Below are positions 54,592 to 62,851 of a stretch of DNA of 64,000 nucleotides, piece after piece. This DNA comes from Balneolaceae bacterium (GTDB lineage Bacteria > Bacteroidota > Rhodothermia > Balneolales > Balneolaceae), in the NCBI GenBank assembly GCA_017640605.1, contig JAEPQH010000006.1, positions 166,403-230,402 on the forward strand, in the 5' to 3' direction. The translations under genes and the position numbers were made by a program. Numbering within the stretch: position 1 is the first letter of the stretch; each line of letters begins with the position of its first letter. The notes under the pieces are model-generated. The model was not told where the DNA came from and did not search any database. It was given only the letters and a program-made list of their open reading frames with translations.

Positions 54592-55749
54592 ATGAAAAAA
54601 TTAATTTCGTTTTCCGTTCTTGCCTTGCTTTTACTAAACTGTATGACTACTAGTTCTGAAAAAGAGCATGGCAATAAGATCATTCCAGATAAAACACCTT
54701 TTGTTTCTGGAATTCTTGATTTCTCAAATGATACTACTCACTATTATCCACAAGTTGTTGTTGGATATGTATCAGATGCAAGGTTCATTGAAAACTATAG
54801 GGAACTCAAAAATATAACTGGTTTATTCAGTCCTACGCATTTAGCTCAAATTGTTCAAACTTTAAGGCGTTTCCAGTTACAATTCTATTTAGATTCAACT
54901 GCATTGGTTCAAGTTACCGGTCCACTGAACTCTAATGATTCAAAAACTATCGAGTTTGAACTTGAAAAAAATAGTGTTTATGGTGATGTAAAAAGTCAGT
55001 TAAAAGTCTCTACTGGAGAAAGTTATAGGTTAAATGTTGAATTAAGTGATGGAAGAAAATTTGAATCAATTACATATATACCAGAAGAAGTAAATATACA
55101 GGTTCCAGATAGTATAAGTTTAAATGTGGAATTAAAACATTTCGAAGATGGCACACCAAGAGAAGTAAGTGATCCTCATTATTGGACTTACTTTGATTCT
55201 CCAGAAAATACTTTTATTTCTGAAACTCAAAAGAATACGAGTATTGATAGAGAGCTACTTTTTCTGGAGCCATGGGAATCATTTTTATACTCTGATCGGG
55301 GTTCATATCTAAGGACTGGTATTTCATACGGGGCATGGATATCGAATAATACTAGAGACTCTGTTCAAACTGGTTGGTGGATCACTCTAACAGAGCCATG
55401 GTTTCACAAAGATTTAACAATAAATCAATGGAGAAGATTTTCCTTCTATAGTGATGGCATGTGGAGAAATCATCAGCCATTAAGTAACTATATAGTTCCA
55501 TTTGGAGACTGGGAAGAAGTTTTTCACGAGTATGGTGAAGCCTCGAGTAATAAAGACTCCACCTACCTAAAAAGAGTATCAACAATTGATGAGATAGGTC
55601 CTGATGGTGAGATTTTACCAAAGGACGAAGCGAATGTAATCGGGTTTTTTGCAGGCAGTTTTTCTGTCTATAAAAAGACGGTAGTCTATCCGATACGTAA
55701 CTTTGATCTAGATTCAGTACTAACAGCACATGGGGTTAATAATGATTAA
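54592..55749 (+). CDS. DUF4249-like lipoprotein
   Basis: 385 residues. Signal with lipobox LLLNCMTTSS (Cys17). The first domain shows the DUF4249-like pattern of paired beta sandwiches: PFVSGILDFSNDTTHYYPQV, VTGPLNSNDSKTIEFEL, and SYRLNVELSDGRKFESITYI followed by IPEEVNIQVPD. This pattern is common in surface lipoproteins of Bacteroidota that accompany outer-membrane proteins. Similarity here is moderate, so the family call is tentative. It is AT-rich like its neighbours, and the downstream gene overlaps its stop by eight bases (ATGATTAA). Confidence 0.65.
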   Translation: MKKLISFSVLALLLLNCMTTSSEKEHGNKIIPDKTPFVSGILDFSNDTTHYYPQVVVGYVSDARFIENYRELKNITGLFSPTHLAQIVQTLRRFQLQFYLDSTALVQVTGPLNSNDSKTIEFELEKNSVYGDVKSQLKVSTGESYRLNVELSDGRKFESITYIPEEVNIQVPDSISLNVELKHFEDGTPREVSDPHYWTYFDSPENTFISETQKNTSIDRELLFLEPWESFLYSDRGSYLRTGISYGAWISNNTRDSVQTGWWITLTEPWFHKDLTINQWRRFSFYSDGMWRNHQPLSNYIVPFGDWEEVFHEYGEASSNKDSTYLKRVSTIDEIGPDGEILPKDEANVIGFFAGSFSVYKKTVVYPIRNFDLDSVLTAHGVNND

Positions 55750-56341
55750 GAAAACCATTCTATTTTTAATAGTAGCTGTATTATTTACAGCGCAGGGTAT
55801 CGCACAAGAATCCGAATTCTCTTATAAAAAAGGGGATGTGATTTGGGTAGGTAATTCAAATATAAACAGCTTTAAAACACACTATTATAACTCTACTTCA
55901 GAAAGTTACAGTACCCGACGAAGTAGTTTAGTTTCACTCAATTTTAAACGCATTAGTTTACTATCGGAAAATTCCGGAGTAGGCTTACTCGGCCAGACAC
56001 AGATGGCAGTGTCTGATCAGTACAGTTTTCAAGTTACTTATTTGGGAGCAGGATTACTTTTTAGGCAATATTTTTTACAACGATCAAAATTTAACATGTA
56101 TGTAGAAGGAAATTCTATGTTGGGTAATAACATGGCATTGGCAGACGCAACTGGATCTACAAACTCAAATGGTTTTAGAATTCGCCCTTCACTTAAGTAT
56201 GGTTTAAACCTAAATGTTAGTAAATCAGCCGGACTGTTTTTTGAGATAGGACCGGAATGGGAGTCTGATTTAAAAACCGCCGACTTTGATTCAAAAGCTC
56301 TTAGGGCAACCATTGGAGTTCAATTTTTAAATAATAAGTGA
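55742..56341 (+). CDS. Small outer-membrane barrel-like protein
   Basis: 199 residues from the ATG at MIKKTILFLIVAVLFTAQG; starting at the earlier upstream codon would spoil the signal peptide. The mature part alternates strands (RSSLVSLNFKRISLLSENSG; YSFQVTYLGAGLLFRQYFL; YVEGNSMLGNNMAL; GLFFEIGPEWESDLK) and ends in IGVQFLNNK. This suits an 8-strand outer-membrane barrel. No named family. It overlaps the preceding lipoprotein gene, so co-translation is expected, and it is followed nine bases later by another barrel gene. Confidence 0.65.
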   Translation: MIKKTILFLIVAVLFTAQGIAQESEFSYKKGDVIWVGNSNINSFKTHYYNSTSESYSTRRSSLVSLNFKRISLLSENSGVGLLGQTQMAVSDQYSFQVTYLGAGLLFRQYFLQRSKFNMYVEGNSMLGNNMALADATGSTNSNGFRIRPSLKYGLNLNVSKSAGLFFEIGPEWESDLKTADFDSKALRATIGVQFLNNK

Positions 56342-56350
56342 GAGATAGCA

Positions 56351-57022
56351 ATGAAAAATTTTATTTATATCACAACATTCTTGATCATTTGTTCAATTAT
56401 AGCAGCCCCTGTTTATGCACAAAGCGAAAGTAACACCACTGAACTAATAAATTCAGGTTCTTTTATTACATCAATTAATTTTGGATACCTGGGAGCAGAA
56501 AGGGATAGAAATTTTAACCATGAATTTGAAAAGTCATTCAAAAATATCAGTTATGATCTACAGTTGTCTTATTTTTTGACTAATACTTTAGCTTTAAATA
56601 CAAGTATTAGTAATATTATTACAAGTCGCAATCTTTACGATTTTGATAGTACTGAATTTTTTAAAATCAATAATTCCAGTATAAAGTTGGGGCTGGGTGC
56701 GGGTTACTATCATCCGATAGCATTTAATAAAAAGGCTTCACGCCTCTTTTTCGAAGGTGGAGTATTTAGATTTTCCAGTAGTTATGACGTGAGTAGTTAC
56801 CAAGGTTCTTTTGATAAATCCTTTACAGGTTATACTATGGCTACAGGATTATTGATGCCACTAAGCAGTAGAATTCTGTTAAATCTAAGCTTAAAAAGAG
56901 ATACTTATCCTGAAGACTATGTAATCGGCACAACAGAAAATGGCGTTTACACTGAAATCAACCGAGAAACTAAATGGAATTCAGAGTTGAATCTTAACAT
57001 CGGATTTTCAATCAAATTTTAG
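56351..57022 (+). CDS. Outer-membrane barrel-like protein, last gene of the operon
   Basis: 223 residues with signal peptide (ITTFLIICSIIAAPVYAQ). It shows strands typical of small OmpA-like or OmpW-like barrels: SFITSINFGYLGAERDRNF, YDLQLSYFLTNTLALNTSIS, LGLGAGYYHPIAF, FFEGGVFRFSSSYDV, and ends LNLNIGFSIKF with terminal Phe, a BAM-recognition feature. It is low in GC like the rest of the four-gene set. The convergent ggt gene ends four bases away with no obvious terminator. Confidence 0.68.
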   Translation: MKNFIYITTFLIICSIIAAPVYAQSESNTTELINSGSFITSINFGYLGAERDRNFNHEFEKSFKNISYDLQLSYFLTNTLALNTSISNIITSRNLYDFDSTEFFKINNSSIKLGLGAGYYHPIAFNKKASRLFFEGGVFRFSSSYDVSSYQGSFDKSFTGYTMATGLLMPLSSRILLNLSLKRDTYPEDYVIGTTENGVYTEINRETKWNSELNLNIGFSIKF

Positions 57023-57025
57023 GTA

Positions 57026-58705
57026 CTAATATCCGGCAACCCCACCGTCAGGACTGGAGCTATCGGAAGCACCAATAAATACACCGTTTTCCTGATCCCA
57101 GATGATACCCATCATTCGCCCTAAGCGATAGCGCGACTCTAGATTATGTCCCATCGCTTTCAGGGCTTTGCGGGTGTCGGGAGAAAGTAAGTCTCCTTCG
57201 TATAAAATTCGATCGGGTAGCCATTGGTGATGAATTTTCATTGCTTCGATGGCTTTATCCAGAGGCATTTCAAATTCGAGTACATTTAATACCGTTTGAA
57301 AGGTAGTGTTGATAATGGTTCGTCCGCCCGGAGTTCCGATTATCAGATATGGCTTTCCATCTTTGGCAATAATGGTGGGGGTCATGCTCGACAGCATTCT
57401 TTTTTCAGGTCGAATCAGATTAGGATCAGAACCAATACGACCACGCGAATTCGTTAGTCCGGGAACGGGATTGAAATCTCCCATTTCGTTGTTTAAGATG
57501 AAGCCTAATTCAGGAGATCCGGTACGGGCTCCATAACTCCATTCCAAGGTGTAGGTTAGTGAAACGGCGTTTCCTTCTTTATCGATGACTGAAAAGTGAG
57601 TAGTGTTTTTACCATCATAAAGTTGTCCGAACTTCGAAGAATCACTTGGGGAAGCTTTTTCCCAATCAATATTCGAAAATCGGTTTTGGGCATGTTCTTT
57701 GGAGATCAAACGATCAATGGGCATGTCTGGATTAAAATCAGGATCACCCATGTGTTCGGCACGATCGGCGTAGGCTCTACGCATACTTTCGGCCACAATA
57801 TGCACATATTCGGTAGAATTAAACTCAATCTCGTCCCAATTTACCTGTTCCATCATATTCATCATTTGGATAAGACTTGCTCCACCGGAAGAGGGAGGAG
57901 GCATAGAAATGATGTCGTAATCTTTATAAGTTCCCTTAACTGGAGTACGTTCTATAGCTTCATATTTCGCTAAATCTTCTTCCGTAATAATCCCACCGTT
58001 TTCGGCCATGTGTTTTGCTAGAAGTCGGGCTGTTTCGCCCTTGTAAAATCCGTCATGACCGTTATCCCGAATTCGTTTTAGCGTTTCAGCGAGTTCCGGT
58101 TGTTTCCAGATATCTCCGAATCCGAGCAGGTTTCCATCTTCATCGGTATAAAACATACGCATGAACTCATCTTCGTTGGAGTTGTAATAACGCTCTGCAT
58201 GTTGGGCCAAAGCAAAACTTAGCGGGAATCCATTTTCAGCCAGCTCCACCGCAGGTTGCACTAAATCGGCCCATGGCATACGTCCTGCTTTTTGATGAGC
58301 TTTCCATAATCCTGCAACAGTTCCCGGTACTCCAACTGCCAGCAAGCCATTGTGGTTAATCATGGGGATGTATTCCCCGTTTTTATCCATAAACATATCT
58401 TCGGTGGCAGCAAGGGGCGCTTTTTCCCGAAAATCGAAGGTGGTTGAAAAACCCTCAGCATCCAGATACACGATAAAGCCACCACCGCCGATGTTACCGG
58501 CCTGAGGATGAACCACAGCTAAAGCGAGTGCGGTTGCTACGGTAGCATCCATGGCATTTCCACCTTGTTCAAGTATTTCCGCACCAACTTCCGAGGCAAT
58601 TTGATTATCAGAAACCACCATTCCGTTTTGATGATACACCTGAGCGTTTATAGATACGGAAAACAGTAGGATTGCGAGTAGCGCGAGTAACTTTCTGAAA
58701 TGCAT
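57026..58705 (-). CDS. ggt: Gamma-glutamyltransferase
   Basis: 559 residues, Ntn-hydrolase. A signal peptide (LALLAILLFSVSINAQ) is followed by the large-subunit block GGNAMDATVATALALAVVHP and NIGGGGFIVYLDAEG. The autoprocessing site is in DGKNTTHFSVIDKEGNAVS, with Thr near 367 becoming the small-subunit nucleophile. Later blocks ELGFILNNEMGDF, MLSSMTPTIIAKDGKPYLI and IGTPGGRTIINTTFQ are family hallmarks. It cleaves gamma-glutamyl peptides such as glutathione in the periplasm. Monocistronic by position. Confidence 0.95.
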   Translation of the reverse strand: MHFRKLLALLAILLFSVSINAQVYHQNGMVVSDNQIASEVGAEILEQGGNAMDATVATALALAVVHPQAGNIGGGGFIVYLDAEGFSTTFDFREKAPLAATEDMFMDKNGEYIPMINHNGLLAVGVPGTVAGLWKAHQKAGRMPWADLVQPAVELAENGFPLSFALAQHAERYYNSNEDEFMRMFYTDEDGNLLGFGDIWKQPELAETLKRIRDNGHDGFYKGETARLLAKHMAENGGIITEEDLAKYEAIERTPVKGTYKDYDIISMPPPSSGGASLIQMMNMMEQVNWDEIEFNSTEYVHIVAESMRRAYADRAEHMGDPDFNPDMPIDRLISKEHAQNRFSNIDWEKASPSDSSKFGQLYDGKNTTHFSVIDKEGNAVSLTYTLEWSYGARTGSPELGFILNNEMGDFNPVPGLTNSRGRIGSDPNLIRPEKRMLSSMTPTIIAKDGKPYLIIGTPGGRTIINTTFQTVLNVLEFEMPLDKAIEAMKIHHQWLPDRILYEGDLLSPDTRKALKAMGHNLESRYRLGRMMGIIWDQENGVFIGASDSSSPDGGVAGY

Positions 58706-58848
58706 AAAGTTTGGATGGATTTAGTTAGGGGAGGATGATACTAAATCCGAAGCTGGAAATGAAAAGTGGCAGCATCTACTTATGAAGCTGTGATAAGCAG
58801 AGTGAATACACCTTCAGCTGCATGCCGTGATGTGGAAAACTTTTTAAA

Positions 58849-59505
58849 CTAGTTCCCATAAACTTTCCAGTTTATTTCCCTTTTTCCATTATTACTGAAT
58901 TGTTCAATTTTACTAATAATAGACTTTCGATGAGCTACACCACACATAAATACTGCATTATTAAATTGGTTTTTGCTACAATAAGATTGAATATTTCTCA
59001 TCATTGAATTTTCGTATTCATCTATGTCGCTTCTTACTATTTGCTCCAATTCACTGTCATTTAATAGCTTTACTTCAAGCTCTCTTAATTCTTCATTTTG
59101 AACTGTACATCGAGAGCTATTTAAGTAATCGAAACCCTCTCTTTCTATTATTTTATTTTGATTTTCAAATAATTGCTTTAATTCATTGAAATTATCGAGT
59201 TGATCATACTTCTCATTAAATGATTCGGGAAGTTGCTTATCGAGTACTGATATATAAGTGACAGGACAGTATTTGATGAATTTTTGTATAGCAGCAAGCT
59301 CTAGTTTGTGATGATAAACCCCAAAATTTTCAAACATTTGCTTGTCATAGTTTGAATAGGTGTTATCAAGTGCTTCTAAAAAAATTACTTCAGGTTTTAG
59401 TATTTCGAGAATAGAGCATAATTCATCGGAATTACATTTACCATGTTCTTCATGTATGGTGCTTATTAATGTTATTAATGGGGGAGGTTCATTTATTCTG
59501 TCCAC
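58849..59505 (-). CDS. TraB/ChaN-fold-like protein in a gene cassette
   Basis: 218 residues from a GTG (59505), preceded in frame by a stop seven bases earlier. It begins ITLISTIHEEHGKCNS, includes PEVIFLEALDNTYSN and VFMCGVAHRKSIISKI, which resemble the core of the TraB/ChaN/erythromycin-esterase-like fold (a helix-rich protein with His and Glu in the active area). No signal peptide. The function is unknown. It is AT-rich and starts only four bases after the proposed cassette boundary of site i, so it looks like the terminal cassette of the array; no clear attC-type repeat is visible beyond its 3' end. Confidence 0.6.
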   Translation of the reverse strand: MDRINEPPPLITLISTIHEEHGKCNSDELCSILEILKPEVIFLEALDNTYSNYDKQMFENFGVYHHKLELAAIQKFIKYCPVTYISVLDKQLPESFNEKYDQLDNFNELKQLFENQNKIIEREGFDYLNSSRCTVQNEELRELEVKLLNDSELEQIVRSDIDEYENSMMRNIQSYCSKNQFNNAVFMCGVAHRKSIISKIEQFSNNGKREINWKVYGN

Positions 59506-59509
59506 TATA

Positions 59510-59631
59510 ATTCAACGTTATACAAAAGGTTGCTGCATATACAATACGGAAAATAAGGAAAGAATTGCACAAGCGGACCCCGGCGCTAGATGTGAAACGA
59601 AGAAGCAATTTGGCGTTTTACGTTGTTAGGC
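59510..59631. repeat. attC-like site i of the cassette array
   Basis: Bounded by ATTCAAC (59510-59516) and GTTAGGC (59625-59631), which fit RYYYAAC and GTTRRRY exactly. CAACGT next to the left boundary pairs with ACGTTG next to the right one; pairing further in is weaker. The HigA reading frame ends inside it at 59586. About 122 bp, within the known attC size range. Confidence 0.7.
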
Positions 59632-59927
59632 AACGTTTTTGTTTTCGTATTGTTTGATTTCATCCAATTCTGCTTTTTTTCATCACGTTCTTCTTCGATA
59701 TCATAATCATCTTGAAGTCCAAGCCAGAATTTTGCTGAATTTCCAAAATATTTGCTCAATCGTAGAGCAGTGTCGGCAGTTATTCTACGCCTACCTTTTA
59801 TTATTTCCGAAATTCTTGTTTGTGGTATTTTCAGATCCTTCGAAAGTCGGTAGGCCGTAATTTCGAGTGGCTCAAGAAATTCGTAATTCAAGATTTCTCC
59901 AGGATGTACATTTGCTAACTTTTCCAT
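59586..59927 (-). CDS. higA: HigA-type antitoxin, C-terminus extended into the attC-like site
   Basis: 113 residues. It starts MEKLANVHPGEILNYEFLEP, the HigA signature, then carries an Xre-type helix-turn-helix (AYRLSKDLKIPQTRISEIIK; ITADTALRLSKYFGNSAKFW; LGLQDDYDIEEERDE). Family proteins usually stop near residue 95-100; here the last ~16 residues (TLPNNVKRQIASSFHI) are encoded by the inverted repeat. HigA neutralises the RNase HigB and represses the operon. The higB upstream is truncated, so HigA may now be unpaired. The stop of the higB remnant is ten bases upstream. Confidence 0.9.
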   Translation of the reverse strand: MEKLANVHPGEILNYEFLEPLEITAYRLSKDLKIPQTRISEIIKGRRRITADTALRLSKYFGNSAKFWLGLQDDYDIEEERDEKKQNWMKSNNTKTKTLPNNVKRQIASSFHI

Positions 59928-59937
59928 TATTCTATTT

Positions 59938-60090
59938 TTAATGATAGTCGACTATTTCTACTTCGCTTGCGTTTCCGATTTTCCATTTAAAAATAATTCG
60001 CCATTGTTTGTTAATCCGAATACTATAAAAATCTTTTAGATTTCCGGAAAGTTTTTCAAGTCGGTTTGAGGGTGGAATTCTCAACGGTTG
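59938..60090 (-). pseudogene. higB: Truncated higB toxin remnant
   Basis: Reading on the minus strand into 59938 gives LRIPPSNRLEKLSGNLKDFY then SIRINKQWRIIFKWKIGNAS and EVEIVDYH, the C-terminal half of RelE-fold HigB (about 50 of ~92 residues). No ATG precedes it, and an in-frame TAA lies a dozen codons further upstream. The N-terminal half is missing exactly where the attC-like site ii begins, so the loss looks like a cassette or recombination event rather than decay. The stop codon and spacing to higA are normal. Confidence 0.9.
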
Positions 60091-60208
60091 GTGTATGAGC
60101 AGTAGTGGTTTTTATAGCACTTACTTTTCAGAGAGCAAGATACTTACTTAAATGCAAAAACGGTCCAGTATACACCCAAACCGCTATTGCTTAAAGACTT
60201 TGTTGTAT
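60079..60208. repeat. attC-like site ii of the cassette array
   Basis: Left heptamer TCTCAAC (60079-60085, 6 of 7 match to RYYYAAC), right heptamer GTTGTAT (60202-60208, 6 of 7 to GTTRRRY). Inner arms GCAGTAGTGGTTT (60099-60111) and AAACCGCTATTGC (60178-60190) pair over 13 bases with two wobbles, leaving ~65 bases unpaired between. It follows the alpha/beta hydrolase gene by six bases. Confidence 0.68.
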
Positions 60209-60213
60209 ATTAT

Positions 60214-60987
60214 TTATTTTAACCAGTTATATACGTAATTAGCTACCTCTTCCCAACCTTCCTCTCCGGTAATGAAATGATCATGGCCCTCAAAGATTTT
60301 ATGCTCCTTTATGCTCTTGTCGTCAGTGTATCGCTTGAAGTTTTTCTTGTTCAAGGAAGCAGGTATGATATGATCTTCTTTTCCGGAGATGAACAACATT
60401 GGTGCATGAGGTTTTTTAAAGTCAATTTTGCCTGCTTTTTTTAAGGTTTCTCGTGGAATATTCCTACTCTCAGGAACTACAAATTTATCAAATATGCTAT
60501 CCGATTCTTCTCTGGATAAAGTGTTGGTGAAAGCGTAATGGAACCACTTTTTAGTAGGGTAATGTATGGAGTTGCCTTTGAAGGGATTGAGTAAAGCCAG
60601 ATTTGACTTAGCAAAGCTGAACTTTAAGCTAATTACTCCTTTCGGAGGTGCACTACTAATGATTATAGCTGCTTCTGCTAAACCCTTTTCGATTAGCTTC
60701 TGCGCGACTAAACCTCCCATGGAGTGACCTACAACGATGGGTTTCTCGGGTAACGTTTCTATAAATGCTTCCATTTTGTTGATCACATCTGTAAAGGAGA
60801 CATACCCTAAACTATCAGACGCATTTTTTCTTAGTTCTGAAGGAGTTCCCTCATGACTTGGATAAGCAGGTGTATAAGTGGAATATCCTTTTTCTTTAAA
60901 GAAAGCTTCCCATTCAGTCCAGCTTTTATTGTTTAGGAATAATCCGTGTATGAATACAATTGTCTTTGAATTAATTGTTTTTTTCAT
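60214..60987 (-). CDS. Alpha/beta hydrolase, cassette-borne
   Basis: 257 residues, no signal peptide. It opens TIVFIHGLFLNNKSWTEWEA, contains the nucleophile elbow PIVVGHSMGGLVAQKLIEKG, and has PMLFISGKEDHIIPA (acid) and EGHDHFITGEEGWEEVANYV (His), giving a complete Ser-Asp-His triad. This matches alpha/beta-fold esterases, hydrolases or lyases of about 260 residues; the substrate is unknown. The start overlaps the stop of a 27-residue frame upstream (ATGA), and the gene is followed at once by site ii. It probably forms one cassette with the Crp-type regulator. Confidence 0.88.
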   Translation of the reverse strand: MKKTINSKTIVFIHGLFLNNKSWTEWEAFFKEKGYSTYTPAYPSHEGTPSELRKNASDSLGYVSFTDVINKMEAFIETLPEKPIVVGHSMGGLVAQKLIEKGLAEAAIIISSAPPKGVISLKFSFAKSNLALLNPFKGNSIHYPTKKWFHYAFTNTLSREESDSIFDKFVVPESRNIPRETLKKAGKIDFKKPHAPMLFISGKEDHIIPASLNKKNFKRYTDDKSIKEHKIFEGHDHFITGEEGWEEVANYVYNWLK

Positions 60988-61067
60988 TGTACTATTTGTT
61001 TTTGTTTTGAAAAAGTTGCTGAGGTGGTCAACAGACCAATCAGAAATAAAAGAGCTACTCTTTTCAT
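60984..61067 (-). CDS. 27-residue signal-peptide-like frame before the hydrolase
   Basis: Translation is MKRVALLFLIGLLTTSATFS plus seven residues, a basic start with a hydrophobic core, overlapping the hydrolase ATG by four bases. It may be a coupled leader peptide or the remaining signal sequence of a secreted ancestor. Too short to judge by coding signal. Confidence 0.4.
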   Translation of the reverse strand: MKRVALLFLIGLLTTSATFSKQKQIVQ

Positions 61068-61139
61068 ATTGCTTGCTTTTGATTACAAGACAAAGTTCAA
61101 AAACGAGATAGAGGATTTCTTTAACCCAAGTTAAAATCG

Positions 61140-61727
61140 CTATTTGCCTGCGATTCTTTTTCTTATCCTGCTGAGGGAAGGGCCTTGTATGCCTAGATAA
61201 GAGGAGATGTGATATAAAGGAACATTATCGTTGAGTTCGGGATGTGTTTTGATAAGCTCTAAATAACGCTCTTCTGGAGATTTCAGCAAGAAGCTTTCCG
61301 TTCGCTCAATAACAATATTTGCTGCCATCTCAGCAGTTAGTCGCCCAAAGCGTTCCCATTCGTGGGATTGCCTGTAGAGATTTTGGAGATCGAAAATATT
61401 AATACAAATGATACGGGCATCAGTTAATGCTTCGGTATAATATTCGCAAGGAATTTGCTTAACGAAGCTTTTATAAGCCGTTACAAATCCATTTTGAGAA
61501 AAGAAGAAAATATTTTTGTCTTCCCCAGATTTATAATCAATAATGTACGACCGAAACATGCCTTCAATAATGAATCCAAGCTCTCTGCACACATTCCGAT
61601 AGTCGTTGAACAGTTCCCCTTTCTTAAATGACTTTTCATGCCAGAAGTTCGAAGATAAATCAAAGGCTTCCTCTGACATACCAGTGAATTCTTTAAAGGC
61701 GACTTTCAGTATTTCGGTATTCTTCAT
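61140..61727 (-). CDS. Crp/Fnr-family transcriptional regulator, cassette-borne
   Basis: 195 residues from the ATG at MKNTEILKVAF; upstream in-frame starts would extend into the attC-like site. The cupin-like sensor (KKGELFNDYRNVCRELGFII; EGMFRSYIIDYKSGEDKNIF) precedes a linking helix and a helix-turn-helix (HISSYLGIQGPSLSRIRKRI), as in the Bacteroidota Crp branch. It lies 11 bases after the boundary of site iii and 150 bases before the hydrolase frame, with no attC-like repeat between, so the regulator and the hydrolase would move together. It probably controls the hydrolase. Confidence 0.85.
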   Translation of the reverse strand: MKNTEILKVAFKEFTGMSEEAFDLSSNFWHEKSFKKGELFNDYRNVCRELGFIIEGMFRSYIIDYKSGEDKNIFFFSQNGFVTAYKSFVKQIPCEYYTEALTDARIICINIFDLQNLYRQSHEWERFGRLTAEMAANIVIERTESFLLKSPEERYLELIKTHPELNDNVPLYHISSYLGIQGPSLSRIRKRIAGK

Positions 61728-61738
61728 TTTGTAATGAT

Positions 61739-61952
61739 ATACAACGGTTTTGCATATGATACGGCGGGTCTTGGGCGGCAGCATCGGCAGTGCCAACATT
61801 TTGCGTCAGCGAAAGTGGGAAGCGCAGCGTGCGAATCAGCCGAGGGCAGTGGCGCCGCCACTACTTAATTATCCGCTGTACCAATTTTTGATAAAGTTAG
61901 GGAATTTTAATGATAGCCGGATGTGACCGCTGTATTATATGCGTTGTTAGCT
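61739..61952. repeat. attC-like site iii of the cassette array
   Basis: Left heptamer ATACAAC (61739-61745), right GTTAGCT (61946-61952), each 6 of 7 to the consensus. Arms GCATATGATACGGCGG (61752-61767) and CCGCTGTATTATATGC (61927-61942) pair over 16 bases with two wobbles. The ~160-base centre is GC-rich, unlike the genes on both sides. At 214 bp it is longer than classical attC sites. Confidence 0.68.
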
Positions 61953-61970
61953 ACAGTGCATAATGATTTA

Positions 61971-62819
61971 TCACACATTTTTAGATAAATCTGTTATTGC
62001 TGCTTTTAAAACCTGCCAAGATATTTTTGCAGTTTCGATATCTGGATGAAAACGAGAAGCCATTTGTTGGTATGGATGTATATAGTTTCTAAAATCGCGC
62101 AAAGAATGACTATATTTTTTTACATCTAATCCTATCAGACCGAGTTTGTGTGAAACATCTATGAAATTTGACAGAGTCCAATTATTAAAAGTTAGAACCT
62201 GATTTGTTTTTCTATCTTTCGGACTTATATCACATTCATTAAATTCTCGCATTTTACTTGAAGCAATTCCTAAAAGAATTCCTTCAAGAACACTTCCACA
62301 TAAAATAACACAGGATAATGCTGATTTTGACTTTATTGATTTTTTAATTTCAAGTATTCTTGAATCTAAAATGTCTATTACAGAACTGTCAATTTTTAAT
62401 TTATCTAATGAAACTACCTCAAAATCTTTGCTTAGAAAATCATCAATCGTTTCTTCTTTTCTGGCGGTCTGGCTTTTTATCCCTAGCAAATTATTAGCAA
62501 TTGATTTAGCTCTCTCTTTTAATATTTTATCATTATCGGTTAGACTTTCACTTTTTAAAGTTTTCTCTGTGTCCCAAACTTCCAATAATTCCAAAATCAG
62601 CTTTCCCACTATCAGATTACTTTCTAAATCCCAAAAGGCTCTTAACCTTTTTGCTTTTGAATCTCCATAAACAGAATATTTAGAACTATAAATATCAATA
62701 TTGAAGTTGTTGAAAATGAATTGTTGAAATTTGGAATTTGAAAAATCTAAGACGTAGCCGCCTTCCATACCAAACAATCTTTCTAAAATTAGTTTCTCAG
62801 GTTCTTTTAATTTAGCCAT
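61971..62819 (-). CDS. AbiJ-N-like / HEPN-type protein, putative defence gene in a cassette
   Basis: 282 residues, AT-rich, no signal peptide. The N-terminal part (EKLILERLFGMEGGYVLDFS; IDIYSSKYSVYGDSKAKRLR; AFWDLESNLIVGKLILELLE) resembles an N-terminal domain I associate with abortive-infection (AbiJ-type) proteins. The C-terminal part contains LRDFRNYIHPYQQ, an R-x6-H motif typical of HEPN RNase domains. Such combinations are known in abortive-infection systems, where RNA cleavage is released by phage infection. The role is inferred. It starts ~32 bases after site iv and ends 19 bases before site iii, so it is a complete cassette. Confidence 0.7.
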   Translation of the reverse strand: MAKLKEPEKLILERLFGMEGGYVLDFSNSKFQQFIFNNFNIDIYSSKYSVYGDSKAKRLRAFWDLESNLIVGKLILELLEVWDTEKTLKSESLTDNDKILKERAKSIANNLLGIKSQTARKEETIDDFLSKDFEVVSLDKLKIDSSVIDILDSRILEIKKSIKSKSALSCVILCGSVLEGILLGIASSKMREFNECDISPKDRKTNQVLTFNNWTLSNFIDVSHKLGLIGLDVKKYSHSLRDFRNYIHPYQQMASRFHPDIETAKISWQVLKAAITDLSKNV

Positions 62820-62851
62820 ATTTTATAATTGGCGGTTTGCCGGTGCATTGT

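Noticed and set aside
58706..58848. Expected attC-like site after the TraB-fold-like gene
   Set aside because: I found no heptamer pair or matching arms in this stretch, so the array seems to end at this gene or its last site was lost.
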